This document shows, piece by piece, positions 33,317-41,177 of a DNA stretch of 64,000 nucleotides (position 1 is its first letter; each line of letters opens with the position of its first letter). The notes below the pieces were generated by a model. It was given only the letters and a program-made list of their open reading frames with translations. It did no database searches and had not been told where the DNA came from. The position numbers and the translations under genes were made by a program. This DNA is from Erysipelotrichaceae bacterium (GTDB taxonomy: Bacteria; Bacillota_I; Bacilli_A; Erysipelotrichales; Erysipelotrichaceae), in NCBI GenBank assembly GCA_017428765.1, contig JAFRQF010000026.1:1-64000 (forward strand), in the 5' to 3' direction.

Positions 33317-33334
33317 AGCACGCCTTCGCGTGCT
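33317..33334 (-). terminator. Terminator between portal and scaffold genes
   Basis: AGCACGC and GCGTGCT form a 7-bp stem with a 4-nt loop (GAAG on the minus strand), followed by TTTTAT on the minus strand. Confidence 0.82.
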
Positions 33335-33356
33335 GATTACCTATTTATGTTTTGTT

Positions 33357-34964
33357 TTACTGAGGAATGATCGGCCCTTGTGCCATCGCAGCCATTTGAT
33401 TTGCTTCTTTAACCTGCTCTGCGTATTTCTTCAGCTCTTCCTTACCCGGAACATACTTATCCGGGCAGACCTTCAGGAAGGTTTCAAGGTCGATCTGCTT
33501 ACTGGCAAAGAGGTTGTTTATGGTATTTACCTGGGCGATCTCAGAATACTGAGCAGATGAACCGATATCGATATTAAGGCGATAATTAAGGCCTCTCAGC
33601 TCATCAAAGTCAACCATGACCGGTTGTTCATTTTCTTTATCAAACAGCTTCCTTTGGCCATAACTTGCGGTCATAATGTCAAAGATGTTGCGGATCGTAT
33701 CTTCCCACATGTCATAGAAGTTTTCTCTTTGGATCTCCAATGGGACAGAGGCAGCTTCCTGTAGAGCGACGATAGCTGAAGTATTATCTGGCTTAACATT
33801 GCCCAGCGCGGCGTCGTTTACACCCATATTCTTTTCCATTTCCAATTCGGTCTGTGTAATCAATTGAATAACTTGGTTCGAAAAATCCGGAGCTTTTGAA
33901 TAATCCAAAAATTTGCCAAGAAGATCCAGATTTGCCAAGCCGATATCCTTAGAGTCGATCGCCTTTTTTGATAGTTTCGATACATCATATAGCGTCTTCG
34001 GAAAGGCCGATTTGATGGCGTATTCATGAGCGTAGTAATAGCATTTGTTGATAAATACCTGATTTACGATGTTGCTTGTCATTGGAGAATCAAACAAATA
34101 CGAATTCTTCCTGTTGTCCCAGCCGAATCTTGAGATCGGATATCTTGTATATCCAAGATTTGTTTCCGGGATAATAACAGCATTCCTGGTTGTTTTGGTG
34201 AAGAAGACGGCTTTTCTTTCTTCAACTGTCTCTATAAGGCTTTCGTTTCCTTCTTCGTCAAGAACAACACTGACCTTTGCTTCCTTGATTTTCTTTTTAT
34301 AAAACCTGATCAGCACTGTGCAGAGTTTGCCATCAGAATCATCGTCATAATTTGTGTCCTGATCGCATTTAATCTGCTCGATCTGATCTTCCGGAACGCC
34401 TCTTTCCTTTGCTTCTTCCTTGACCTGGCCTAGATATTGACGAAGGACAATGATGATAAAAGGCTGTTTCTGAATGTCGCTTGAATATGGGTTGCCAAAC
34501 AGGACTCTTGTCATCTCGACGATCTGATTTTCGATTCGACCTTTCGATTCCTGCCCGGTCTCATAATCCGGTTCAAAAGACTGCATCATATATGAAGCAC
34601 CATCGACAAAGGCATCTCTGATCATCAATCTTGCGTTTTCAATGATCTTCTGCTGCTCAATTACATCTTTTATCTCGTCGGAAACAATATTGAGATACTG
34701 ATTTATATCTTTGGATCCGAGCGGGTATTTGATTGAAATACCTACATCGTTGCTGGAAAGCATTGAAATCTGATACTTTCCGATTCTTTGAAGACGGTTC
34801 ATTGTAGGCGTCGCCTGATTAACTTTGCCTTCCATATGTCCCCACTGGCGGCCATTATAGAAATCTTCGTTTTTCTTTACGATCTCAAAAATATTATTCT
34901 TGAGGAGATATTCATTGATCGTCTCGTATTCATTCCATATCTTTTCGGGAGTTAATTCGTTCAT
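33357..34964 (-). CDS. Portal protein
   Basis: This 535-residue protein has portal-like features: an N-terminal NEDFYNGRQWGHMEG segment, GNPYSSDIQKQPFIIIVLRQYL in the middle, and the stem/crown helices with MEKNMGVNDAALGNVKPDNTSAIVALQEAASVP near residues 380-410, a pattern common in P22-like and podovirus portals. Its place between terminase and scaffold genes supports this. It forms the dodecameric DNA channel at one capsid vertex. Confidence 0.9.
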   Translation of the reverse strand: MNELTPEKIWNEYETINEYLLKNNIFEIVKKNEDFYNGRQWGHMEGKVNQATPTMNRLQRIGKYQISMLSSNDVGISIKYPLGSKDINQYLNIVSDEIKDVIEQQKIIENARLMIRDAFVDGASYMMQSFEPDYETGQESKGRIENQIVEMTRVLFGNPYSSDIQKQPFIIIVLRQYLGQVKEEAKERGVPEDQIEQIKCDQDTNYDDDSDGKLCTVLIRFYKKKIKEAKVSVVLDEEGNESLIETVEERKAVFFTKTTRNAVIIPETNLGYTRYPISRFGWDNRKNSYLFDSPMTSNIVNQVFINKCYYYAHEYAIKSAFPKTLYDVSKLSKKAIDSKDIGLANLDLLGKFLDYSKAPDFSNQVIQLITQTELEMEKNMGVNDAALGNVKPDNTSAIVALQEAASVPLEIQRENFYDMWEDTIRNIFDIMTASYGQRKLFDKENEQPVMVDFDELRGLNYRLNIDIGSSAQYSEIAQVNTINNLFASKQIDLETFLKVCPDKYVPGKEELKKYAEQVKEANQMAAMAQGPIIPQ

Positions 34965-35172
34965 TCAGATCGACCTCTCTATGGGATTCTTTCCCGGTGT
35001 AGTTTGCGATCGCGATCAAGTCTTTCACATAAGCAAGATTGTTTTCGTTGATCTCAACCTTTTCCAGTTCTTCGGTTTTCTTCTTGTAGCCTTCCCGAAA
35101 TCCGTATTTGTATGCAGACAAAAAAACCGCAGACATGATCGTCGCGGTCAAAAAAATCATTATTATTTCCAT
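34930..35172 (-). CDS. Small membrane protein in the packaging module
   Basis: This 80-residue protein has one N-terminal transmembrane helix (about 3-20) and a charged helical tail rich in Glu and Lys. It lies between terL and the portal gene and overlaps the latter by 35 bp. No family recognised. Confidence 0.6.
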   Translation of the reverse strand: MEIIMIFLTATIMSAVFLSAYKYGFREGYKKKTEELEKVEINENNLAYVKDLIAIANYTGKESHREVDLNERINSRKDME

Positions 35173-35174
35173 TG

Positions 35175-36599
35175 TTACCCCCAGAATTCAAGCATTTCAT
35201 TGCTTTCTTCGTAGTATTCTTCATTCTTTTTTACGGTAGGTTTCACATAAGAAACCTGTGTCAGACCCTCAAAAGCAATAGCGATCGCCATGACTGTATC
35301 GTCGTGTGCACCTTCCTGCGCTTCGAGCTTGCCCTTTTCTGTTCTGACAAAGGCCAGCATCTCTTCCAGCGTGATTCGATCGTTAAACAGCTCTGTATGC
35401 TCTCTGACGATCTCAACAAGGCGGTTAAGGATCTTCATTCTCGACCATCTGTCAGTTCTGAAACCATACGCTTTTTTATACTTTTCCAAAGCGGTATCGT
35501 TGATCCTTCTGACATACATATTGGTGTAGCCTAGCTCTTCCAATTGCGTGATCGGCAGTGAATCAAAGTTGACTTCGATCGCCAGCAGAGCATTTCTGTA
35601 ATACTTGCCTAAACAATACATCTGTTTTGTCCATAGATCTGAATCCATCTGCTGTCTTAATATCGCTACCTGTTCGCCATCCTGGGACAAAACCTGCCCG
35701 ACAAAATAGTCTGAACCTTCGCCGGCTGTATCTCCTCCGATGCAGTAATTGATGTCTTCGGGCTTCTTGTAGATCTTGATCGCACCGAATTCATCATCGA
35801 TCCATCTGATGTTGGAGATCTCGATGCGGTCATAATCGTATGCAAAGTAACCAACAGCGACAGGATCCGGGATCTGTTTCAACCGTTCGTTAATTTTGTT
35901 TTTGTTGAAGATCGAATTGCCAAGCACACCCCAATTGCCGAGACAGTAGACGTCATAGTAGTATGGATCGACCGTCTTGAACTTCTCCAGGTTCGCTCCA
36001 TCTTCCGGCGTAAGATGCTCATTATTTTTATAAGTAGATTTATTTACAGTGATATCAGGGCTTTTTACATCGATAAAACGCTTTTTAAGCCAGTGATTCA
36101 CGTCGATCGGGTTAAAGGTGATGACGATCTGCTTATATCTGCCTTCACCTCTTAAACGGACATCAAGCTGATTGAAGTCGGATTCTTCAATCTCGGAAGC
36201 TTCTTCTGCCCAGATGTCAGTGATGATGCCGTTTTCTGTCGTTAGGGATTTTAAACGCTCGGTGTCGTCACATCCGGAAAACAGAATAATGTTGCCATTC
36301 ACTTTGCAGGTGATCGTCATATCCGTCTGATTGATCTTGAATTCGTTCCGCATGTCCCAGGCACGAATAACCTGCTTGAATAATGCAAACGTAGACTGCC
36401 GGTTGGACTTCTGGGTCTGTCTGACGACCAGCAGGTTCATCCTGGCAGTCGGCTTGCGGATCTTTGTTATATATCGCTGAGCAACAAAATAGCTTTTACC
36501 GGATGAAGCTCCACCATAAAGGACCAGATACCTTGTTTTGCACCAAAGAAGATCAAAATAATGTGAATTGTACACACTTTGGTTAATCAGGTATTTCAA
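35175..36599 (-). CDS. terL: Terminase large subunit
   Basis: This 474-residue packaging motor has ATPase Walker A GGASSGKS (29-36), Walker B-like IITDIWAEEAS (125-135), and coupling motif VITFNPID. The C-terminal RNase H-like nuclease domain shows GGDTAGEGSDYF with its first acidic residue, and AHDDTVMAIAIA near the end with the last acidic pair. It cuts concatemers and pumps DNA through the portal. It overlaps terS by 17 bp. Confidence 0.95.
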   Translation of the reverse strand: MKYLINQSVYNSHYFDLLWCKTRYLVLYGGASSGKSYFVAQRYITKIRKPTARMNLLVVRQTQKSNRQSTFALFKQVIRAWDMRNEFKINQTDMTITCKVNGNIILFSGCDDTERLKSLTTENGIITDIWAEEASEIEESDFNQLDVRLRGEGRYKQIVITFNPIDVNHWLKKRFIDVKSPDITVNKSTYKNNEHLTPEDGANLEKFKTVDPYYYDVYCLGNWGVLGNSIFNKNKINERLKQIPDPVAVGYFAYDYDRIEISNIRWIDDEFGAIKIYKKPEDINYCIGGDTAGEGSDYFVGQVLSQDGEQVAILRQQMDSDLWTKQMYCLGKYYRNALLAIEVNFDSLPITQLEELGYTNMYVRRINDTALEKYKKAYGFRTDRWSRMKILNRLVEIVREHTELFNDRITLEEMLAFVRTEKGKLEAQEGAHDDTVMAIAIAFEGLTQVSYVKPTVKKNEEYYEESNEMLEFWG

Positions 36600-37059
36600 G
36601 TTCTGTTCCGTCTTTTCCTATGATCCTGATGGTGTTGTCGACACTTACCTCGTTTGCGACACTTGTTTTATCTTGCCATCCCCAATTATTCTTTAGATTG
36701 AAGATCACGCCGGTCTGATTCTTGAGCGTTCCGTCGATCAGCTTTTCTTCTAAGGAAATCTCAACGAGCTGTTTTGCCCGTTTGATCGCCGGTCTGAATT
36801 CTTCTTTATATTCGTAGTTGATCAATTGCTGCCTCGTAAGGTCACAGGCAAAGGCAAGGCCGGTCACGGTGTATGGCCTTCCTTGGGCATCACAAGCGGC
36901 AAAATAATCATCGATCTTCTTTTGCAGCTGTTCGACTTCGGAATATTTAGGTGGATGGCCCACCTTTTTCTTTTTCTTCTCAGGTTCCTTTTTCTTTGTT
37001 TTCTTGGACTTTTTTGGTTCGGAAGGTATGGTTGCCTTCTTTGCCGTTTTCTTTGGCAT
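36583..37059 (-). CDS. terS: Terminase small subunit (gp3 packaging-like)
   Basis: This 158-residue protein starts with a Lys-rich segment (residues 3-33), followed by a helix-turn-helix region (TVTGLAFACDLTRQQLINYEYKEEFRPAIKRAKQ) and TGVIFNLKNNWGWQDK, typical of the GP3_package/Terminase_5 group. It recognises the packaging site and regulates TerL. It is the first gene of the structural block. Confidence 0.88.
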   Translation of the reverse strand: MPKKTAKKATIPSEPKKSKKTKKKEPEKKKKKVGHPPKYSEVEQLQKKIDDYFAACDAQGRPYTVTGLAFACDLTRQQLINYEYKEEFRPAIKRAKQLVEISLEEKLIDGTLKNQTGVIFNLKNNWGWQDKTSVANEVSVDNTIRIIGKDGTELEIPD

Positions 37060-37085
37060 ATAACCTCCTTTAGCCTATGGTTGGG

Positions 37086-37232
37086 CTATTCTTCTTCGGT
37101 CGGTGCCGTCTCTTCCTCCTTTTGCTTCTTCTTTCCAATGACCTTATGACATTGTGGACATTCCCACCAGTTATCGCGGTCTTTATTCTTTTTGACCATG
37201 TTCGGCCTGTTAGGACAGAATGGACATTTCAT
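37086..37232 (-). CDS. Small zinc-ribbon protein
   Basis: This 48-residue protein has two Cys pairs, CPFC and CPQC, about 20 residues apart, and an acidic tail (EEETAPTEEE). It is a zinc-ribbon candidate of unknown role. The start at 37232 has a GAGGTGAGCGCT site upstream. It lies between the terminator at 37251 and terS. Confidence 0.7.
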   Translation of the reverse strand: MKCPFCPNRPNMVKKNKDRDNWWECPQCHKVIGKKKQKEEETAPTEEE

Positions 37233-37250
37233 AGCGCTCACCTCATAAAA

Positions 37251-37270
37251 AAGACAGGTTTCCCTGTCTT
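37251..37270 (-). terminator. Terminator between early and late regions
   Basis: AAGACAGG and CCTGTCTT form an 8-bp stem with a 4-nt loop and T6 on the minus strand. It separates the regulator gene at 37328 from the late genes. Confidence 0.88.
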
Positions 37271-37290
37271 GATAGCTTTTTACAATATCA

Positions 37291-37316
37291 CGTTAACACA
37301 CTTGATATGGTTAACG
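37291..37316. promoter_or_regulatory. CGTTAAC dyad before the late operon
   Basis: CGTTAAC and GTTAACG form an exact inverted repeat with a 12-bp spacer. It lies just after the probable late-regulator gene and upstream of the structural genes. It is a candidate binding site; no clear promoter elements are assigned. Confidence 0.45.
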
Positions 37317-37327
37317 CGTTCTCATTT

Positions 37328-37747
37328 TCATAGCATTTTAGCCAATTTCCGCTCAATTCGATTAAAAAGAGCCGTTTTTGAGACGTGATTGCTTCGTGCT
37401 ACAAAATCATATCCAAAGCCGAGAAGATAGATCCGATCGATCAACTCTTTAGTTTCCGGATCCAGACCGGATAATATGGACTCGATATAAGAAATCTGTC
37501 GGATTCTCAGATCTCGGCGCTGTTCCAGACGGTCAAGCTCTGTTCTTATCCGATAATATGTGTCAGTTTCCGGCCATTGTTTTACTCCGGATGAATGGCT
37601 TGGTTCCTTTTGCGGGTTGACGCCGTGGACATTCTGCAAAAGATATTCGTTGTATTCAATCAGCTTCAGCGTTCCCTGAAGATTGATCTTATAAAAGTTA
37701 TAATTCTCCAGTTCTCTCTTGAATGCTTTGACGGCTTTTTTGTTCAA
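37328..37747 (-). CDS. ArpU/RinA-type late transcription regulator
   Basis: This 139-residue protein begins with helical sequence (AFKRELENYNFYKINLQGTLK) and ends with a sigma region 4-like helix-turn-helix (LDPETKELIDRIYLLGFGYDFVARSNHVSKTALFNRIERKL). Similar proteins (ArpU, RinA, DUF1492 types) sit just before terminase in Firmicutes prophages and activate late genes. Position and domain agree. Confidence 0.8.
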   Translation of the reverse strand: MNKKAVKAFKRELENYNFYKINLQGTLKLIEYNEYLLQNVHGVNPQKEPSHSSGVKQWPETDTYYRIRTELDRLEQRRDLRIRQISYIESILSGLDPETKELIDRIYLLGFGYDFVARSNHVSKTALFNRIERKLAKML

Positions 37748-37788
37748 AGAATACCACCCCCTATTTTTATGCGTCTATTTATCTTTTG

Positions 37789-37923
37789 TTACAAAAACAA
37801 GGATATTGCCAGGAACAAAAGCCCGGAAATAAGAACAATCATTGATAAGAAAATTAACAGAAGTAAAGCAAATGGCAGCTCTTCATCTTGGCCGTCATCG
37901 AAATCGATATCATCACCAGTCAT
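37789..37923 (-). CDS. Small transmembrane protein
   Basis: This 44-residue protein has an acidic N terminus (GDDIDFDDGQDEE) and a single hydrophobic helix to the end. The coding sequence is short and supported mainly by its composition and position in a close-packed early operon. Confidence 0.5.
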   Translation of the reverse strand: MTGDDIDFDDGQDEELPFALLLLIFLSMIVLISGLLFLAISLFL

Positions 37924-37929
37924 TTAGTT

Positions 37930-38181
37930 TTATCCTTTCATTGGATAGACAATGTTTTGGATTTTCTTGTAACAGTCAAGATAGATTTCGCCTTTTGCAC
38001 CGTTATAAGTCACTTCATAATATGTGTCGTCATTTTCTCGTCTTGTGCATAACAATGCCTTGTTGTTTCCTAATGTTTTACACGCCCAGACCACAGTGAC
38101 TTCTTCCGGTTTCAGATCATTTTCAGCATAGTAATTGACCAGACATCTGATCGCTGCATTGATAAATTCCATTCCATCCAT
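37930..38181 (-). CDS. DUF6275-like phage protein
   Basis: This 83-residue protein has the VVWACKTLGNNKALLCT ... YYEVTYNGAKGEIYLDCYKK pattern of a small protein family frequent in Firmicutes phages (DUF6275, from memory). Function is unknown. It lies in a run of short early genes. Confidence 0.65.
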   Translation of the reverse strand: MDGMEFINAAIRCLVNYYAENDLKPEEVTVVWACKTLGNNKALLCTRRENDDTYYEVTYNGAKGEIYLDCYKKIQNIVYPMKG

Positions 38182-38185
38182 GTTT

Positions 38186-38332
38186 TTATTCCTCCTGGTA
38201 TCTTGTTTCTTTTTCTAACGCTTCCTGCAATCTCATGATGGCATCCCACATTTCGTCCGATAATTCATATCGCTCGTGTAATTTTGCAAACGCTACTATT
38301 TCTTCCGCATCTTCAATTGCTATTTCAATCAT
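38186..38332 (-). CDS. Hypothetical phage protein
   Basis: This 48-residue acidic helical protein (MIEIAIEDAEEIVAFAKLHERYEL) starts at 38332 with AGGAGAAACAG directly upstream. A longer reading from 38407 lacks an RBS and is rejected. Function unknown. Confidence 0.6.
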   Translation of the reverse strand: MIEIAIEDAEEIVAFAKLHERYELSDEMWDAIMRLQEALEKETRYQEE

Positions 38333-38504
38333 TCTGTTTCTCCTCAATCTCCCAATCACACGGATTCTGATGTTGTAAATAACAACCAACGTAATCAATA
38401 TCCGCACTGTAATGTACTTCTCTTACTCCAAACGCACATCTCCTGCACTGCGTCTTCACACAGTAGTTATGGATTTGCTCTAAGGCTTTAATCGGTGGTT
38501 TCAT
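38325..38504 (-). CDS. Small Cys-rich phage protein
   Basis: This 59-residue protein has Cys at 15, 20, 23, 41 and 49 (YCVKTQCRRCAFG), suggesting a small metal-binding domain. The start at 38504 follows AGGAAAAACAGA. It overlaps the next gene by 8 bp. Function unknown. Confidence 0.6.
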   Translation of the reverse strand: MKPPIKALEQIHNYCVKTQCRRCAFGVREVHYSADIDYVGCYLQHQNPCDWEIEEKQND

Positions 38505-38514
38505 TCTGTTTTTC

Positions 38515-38670
38515 CTAAATCAAATAACAAATAATTACAATTATCAGACTTATCCATATTGGGCTTAATACCCACCACCAAGACCAATCAATTACGCCAC
38601 AGAGCTTCAAGATTATGAATACAAGAAGCAATGCGTCTGTAAAATCAAAATCGCTACGTCTTTCTTTCAT
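38515..38670 (-). CDS. Transmembrane Fragile-X-F-like small protein
   Basis: This 51-residue protein has two short hydrophobic helices around VIDWSWWWVLSPIWI, a motif seen in small membrane proteins of Firmicutes phages, annotated elsewhere as transmembrane Fragile-X-F. The start at 38670 follows AGGAGAAACAGA. Role unknown. Confidence 0.68.
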   Translation of the reverse strand: MKERRSDFDFTDALLLVFIILKLCGVIDWSWWWVLSPIWISLIIVIICYLI

Positions 38671-38896
38671 TCTGTTTCTCCTTCTTTTTTAACCATCTGA
38701 TTTGTTCTTCTAATCTATGAATTTTTTCATACAGCCACGAGGGCGCGATTTTGTGTTCTTTTCTGTACGAATGTTCCAACTCACCTTTCCACATATTGAG
38801 GTCAGATCGAAGCTGTTCTATCGTTCTTGGCTCAGTTTTCCTGTTTTGTATTTCTAAATATTCAAGTATTTTTGCCTTCAATCTTTCTTCGGTCAT
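38654..38896 (-). CDS. Hypothetical coiled-coil phage protein
   Basis: This 80-residue basic helical protein (EERLKAKILEYLEIQN, IHRLEEQIRWLKKKEK) is a short coiled coil of unknown function. It has a GAGG site upstream and overlaps both neighbours, as expected for a compact early operon. Confidence 0.6.
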   Translation of the reverse strand: MTEERLKAKILEYLEIQNRKTEPRTIEQLRSDLNMWKGELEHSYRKEHKIAPSWLYEKIHRLEEQIRWLKKKEKQNERKT

Positions 38897-39710
38897 TTTT
38901 TTCCTCTAATTGCTTCTTCAACCATTCAGAAGAATGAATAATATTAACGATCTCGTGTCTGATATCCTCTGTGATTCCGCTACCAGCTATCTGTTTAATA
39001 TAATCGATAATTTCAATGGCGTATTCTTCAGCGGTTTTACTATAACGATATCCGTAGAAGCCGGTGCTATGCAGGTACTTTTCTATCATCCCTAGAACAT
39101 TATGAGATTTTATGTATTCCTCTTTGTGATCTTGGTACATAGCACTGTCTTTTACCTTCATTGCAAGTTTTGTTCCCAAAGCTCTGCCTAATTCGTAATC
39201 ATCGATTTTGTTATTCAGATATGCTTTGGCTGCTTCTCTTTTGTCAGAATAGAACGGCGTTCTGTCCGGATCCAGCTGCGAATATACAATGAACTGATAT
39301 ATTCTCAGTGGATCTTCGATTTCTCTCCATGATGCCTTCTTTTTGGCTCTTGGATTGATCTCATTTTTCTCCGGATCGTAATAGAGCAATCCGACATTTT
39401 CCGGAAGTTCTTCTTTTTTTATCATCCCGGAAGGACAGACGAAATAGAACACATTGCAATACTTCAGATATAGATGCCACTTATTGTCATTAAGAAAGTC
39501 GGATCTTGACACTTTGATCTCATAACCAGTCACTGATGGGCTTGTGTAACTTTTTTCCACCATCAGACCATCAAATATCAGAAGCGGATCATTTCCGTGA
39601 AAATACGATCCGCCGGTCCTGACCTCAGTTCCGAACCATCTTCCAGGTCTGTTATTCATAGCAGCTAGAGCGATCTTGATTTCGTCAGCTGTGCACTTTC
39701 TGACCGTCAT
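38862..39710 (-). CDS. PD-(D/E)XK nuclease-like (MmcB-type) protein
   Basis: This 282-residue protein has an N-terminal domain with DGLMVEKSYTSPSVTGYEIKVSRSDFLND, in which the Asp, Glu and Lys of GYEIKVS fit a PD-(D/E)XK core, followed by a hydrophobic strand CNVFYFVCPSGMI, as in MmcB-like restriction-fold proteins. The C-terminal half is helical. Such phage proteins may act in DNA recombination or replication. The start at 39710 follows AGGAGAAACAGA. Confidence 0.6.
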   Translation of the reverse strand: MTVRKCTADEIKIALAAMNNRPGRWFGTEVRTGGSYFHGNDPLLIFDGLMVEKSYTSPSVTGYEIKVSRSDFLNDNKWHLYLKYCNVFYFVCPSGMIKKEELPENVGLLYYDPEKNEINPRAKKKASWREIEDPLRIYQFIVYSQLDPDRTPFYSDKREAAKAYLNNKIDDYELGRALGTKLAMKVKDSAMYQDHKEEYIKSHNVLGMIEKYLHSTGFYGYRYSKTAEEYAIEIIDYIKQIAGSGITEDIRHEIVNIIHSSEWLKKQLEEKNDRRKIEGKNT

Positions 39711-39900
39711 TCTGTTTCTCCTGCTCGTACATCACACCTTTTTGAAGCAAATCCAACACTCTGTTTGCACCAAGAAAACAGGTGTATCCAAGATCTCTTA
39801 TTTCTGAATTTAACGTTTTAGTAATTGCATCAGCAATATCACGATCCATTTTTTCTACAAGTATTTTTATGATTTCGGGCGTATTCGCGATTGTTAACAC
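39685..39900 (-). CDS. Hypothetical phage protein
   Basis: This 71-residue helical protein (TPEIIKILVEKMDRDIADAITKTLN) has no recognised domain. It overlaps the nuclease-like gene by 26 bp and the upstream gene by 7 bp. Confidence 0.55.
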   Translation of the reverse strand: MLTIANTPEIIKILVEKMDRDIADAITKTLNSEIRDLGYTCFLGANRVLDLLQKGVMYEQEKQNDGQKVHS

Positions 39901-40088
39901 TCTAAAATCTCCTTTATTTCATCGATGTTCCAATCCTCTGGATTCTTTTTATACATATATTCAACAATGTTCAGCAACACACAATTTGTGTTGCCTTCTT
40001 CTGTCCAATAGTTGCAGTTATTACAGTAGCTGTCATGCTGCCGGCAATAATGAATCAATTGATTAAGCTTATTTAGTATCTTGTTCAT
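39894..40088 (-). CDS. Hypothetical Cys-containing phage protein
   Basis: This 64-residue protein from ATG 40088 has HYCRQHDSYCNNCNYW, a Cys/His cluster that may bind metal. A longer start at 40118 is possible but lies further into the upstream gene. Function unknown. Confidence 0.55.
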   Translation of the reverse strand: MNKILNKLNQLIHYCRQHDSYCNNCNYWTEEGNTNCVLLNIVEYMYKKNPEDWNIDEIKEILEC

Positions 40089-40392
40089 TTTCACCAGCTT
40101 CTGCTTCTGCAATTTCAATTCTCAGCCTGTCCAATTCCTGCATTATGATATCCGCTTCTTCCTTCCGGCGCTCTTCCGAAATCAAACCCTGGTTATACAC
40201 TTCCATTAAGTGACTTGCATATCGTTCAAGAAAATCAATCTGATCCAATATTTTCTGTTCCTGGTCAGAAACAACTTTCGGAATCGGATAGAACTGGCTG
40301 ATCTCGCTTTCTTCGTGTTTCAGTGAAATAAAAAATGCAGCAATACCCATAGCTATATAAAACAGGCAAAAGCCCAAAATAATCGGATCCAC
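40069..40392 (-). CDS. Membrane-anchored coiled-coil phage protein
   Basis: This 107-residue protein has an N-terminal transmembrane helix (about 2-22) and a coiled-coil tail (ILDQIDFLERYASHL, ADIIMQELDRLRIEIAEAEA). The start is GTG at 40392 with a perfect AAGGAGG 8 nt upstream; an upstream TTG at 40428 precedes the RBS and is rejected. Role unknown. Confidence 0.65.
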   Translation of the reverse strand: MDPIILGFCLFYIAMGIAAFFISLKHEESEISQFYPIPKVVSDQEQKILDQIDFLERYASHLMEVYNQGLISEERRKEEADIIMQELDRLRIEIAEAEAGENEQDTK

Positions 40393-40424
40393 AGGTAATT
40401 CCTCCTTATTGAATTGTGAATATA

Positions 40425-40566
40425 ACAAATTAACATAACTCCTTATTCTGTTAACTCATTGAAACGTCAAGTACCCTCGCTGAAAGCCTTATTTTAAGCT
40501 TCCTTTTGTTATGTGAGGGCGATTTTTCCTCTGACAAATTAACAGGTTTCATTTTTGTTAATTTGT
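40425..40566. repeat. Two ACAAATTAACA dyads downstream of the small recombinase
   Basis: Site B (40534-40566) is ACAAATTAACA, 11-bp spacer, TGTTAATTTGT, an exact inverted repeat. Site A (40425-40459) has the same left arm and a degenerate right arm (TGTTAACTCAT). They lie about 109 bp apart in direct orientation, with no gene between. The shape fits tyrosine recombinase core sites or a repressor operator. Confidence 0.55.
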
Positions 40567-40573
40567 GCTCATT

Positions 40574-41131
40574 TTACTCGTTCAATCCCCAGGACGAGGA
40601 TCCCCGGGCCTTTGTCACGATCTCATCCTCAAGACAGATATATTGCTGCGTGATGGAAGGATCGGAATGGCCGAGCATCCTCTGTACAAGATGGATATCG
40701 TGCGTCTCATCGTATGTAAAGCGGCCATATGACTTTCTTAAGGAATGGCAGCCGATCGAATATCGGATGCCAGCCTTGGCTCCAAGCTCCTGGATAACCT
40801 TGTACGCCTGCACTCTGGTCAAAGGCTTATTGGAATTTTTGAATGTCTTGAAGATATATTCTCTGTCAGTGATATCAAGCCACTTAATGTAATCGTCAAC
40901 GATCTTGAAGACTTTCTCATTCAGCTCATATCTCTGGATCTTCTCTGTCTTGAATTCCGTAATCCTTACCCTCCCGCCGGAAATATGTTTCGGTGTCAGC
41001 TGAAGAAGCGTCTCGATACGACAGCCGGTATTGCATCCCAGGATCAGAATGACGTAATTGCGATACCAGCGCATGTAATCGTGACTGTCTGGAGATGCGC
41101 GATCTCTAAAAACAAGTGCCAGGCGGCACAT
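40574..41131 (-). CDS. Small tyrosine recombinase
   Basis: This 185-residue protein corresponds to the catalytic domain of tyrosine recombinases. The catalytic residues are all present: R38 (GCRIETLLQL), H129-x-x-R132 (HSLRKSYG), H155 (LGHSDPS) and Y164 (TQQYI). Only a short N-terminal segment precedes it, as in small FimB-like recombinases. The reading frame stays open about 27 codons upstream without a start codon, behind a perfect AGGAGGTGAT at 41215-41224, so an original start may have been lost. It is not the main integrase, which is at 46600. Confidence 0.8.
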   Translation of the reverse strand: MCRLALVFRDRASPDSHDYMRWYRNYVILILGCNTGCRIETLLQLTPKHISGGRVRITEFKTEKIQRYELNEKVFKIVDDYIKWLDITDREYIFKTFKNSNKPLTRVQAYKVIQELGAKAGIRYSIGCHSLRKSYGRFTYDETHDIHLVQRMLGHSDPSITQQYICLEDEIVTKARGSSSWGLNE

Positions 41132-41177
41132 CTCGTTGAAATCCTTGAGCTTGAAAGGATAGACATCTACCCTTCCT

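Noticed and set aside
40574..41131. Small recombinase as a truncated remnant of a second integrated phage
   Set aside because: All catalytic residues are intact, no att-like duplication is near it, and its size fits small recombinases of this type.
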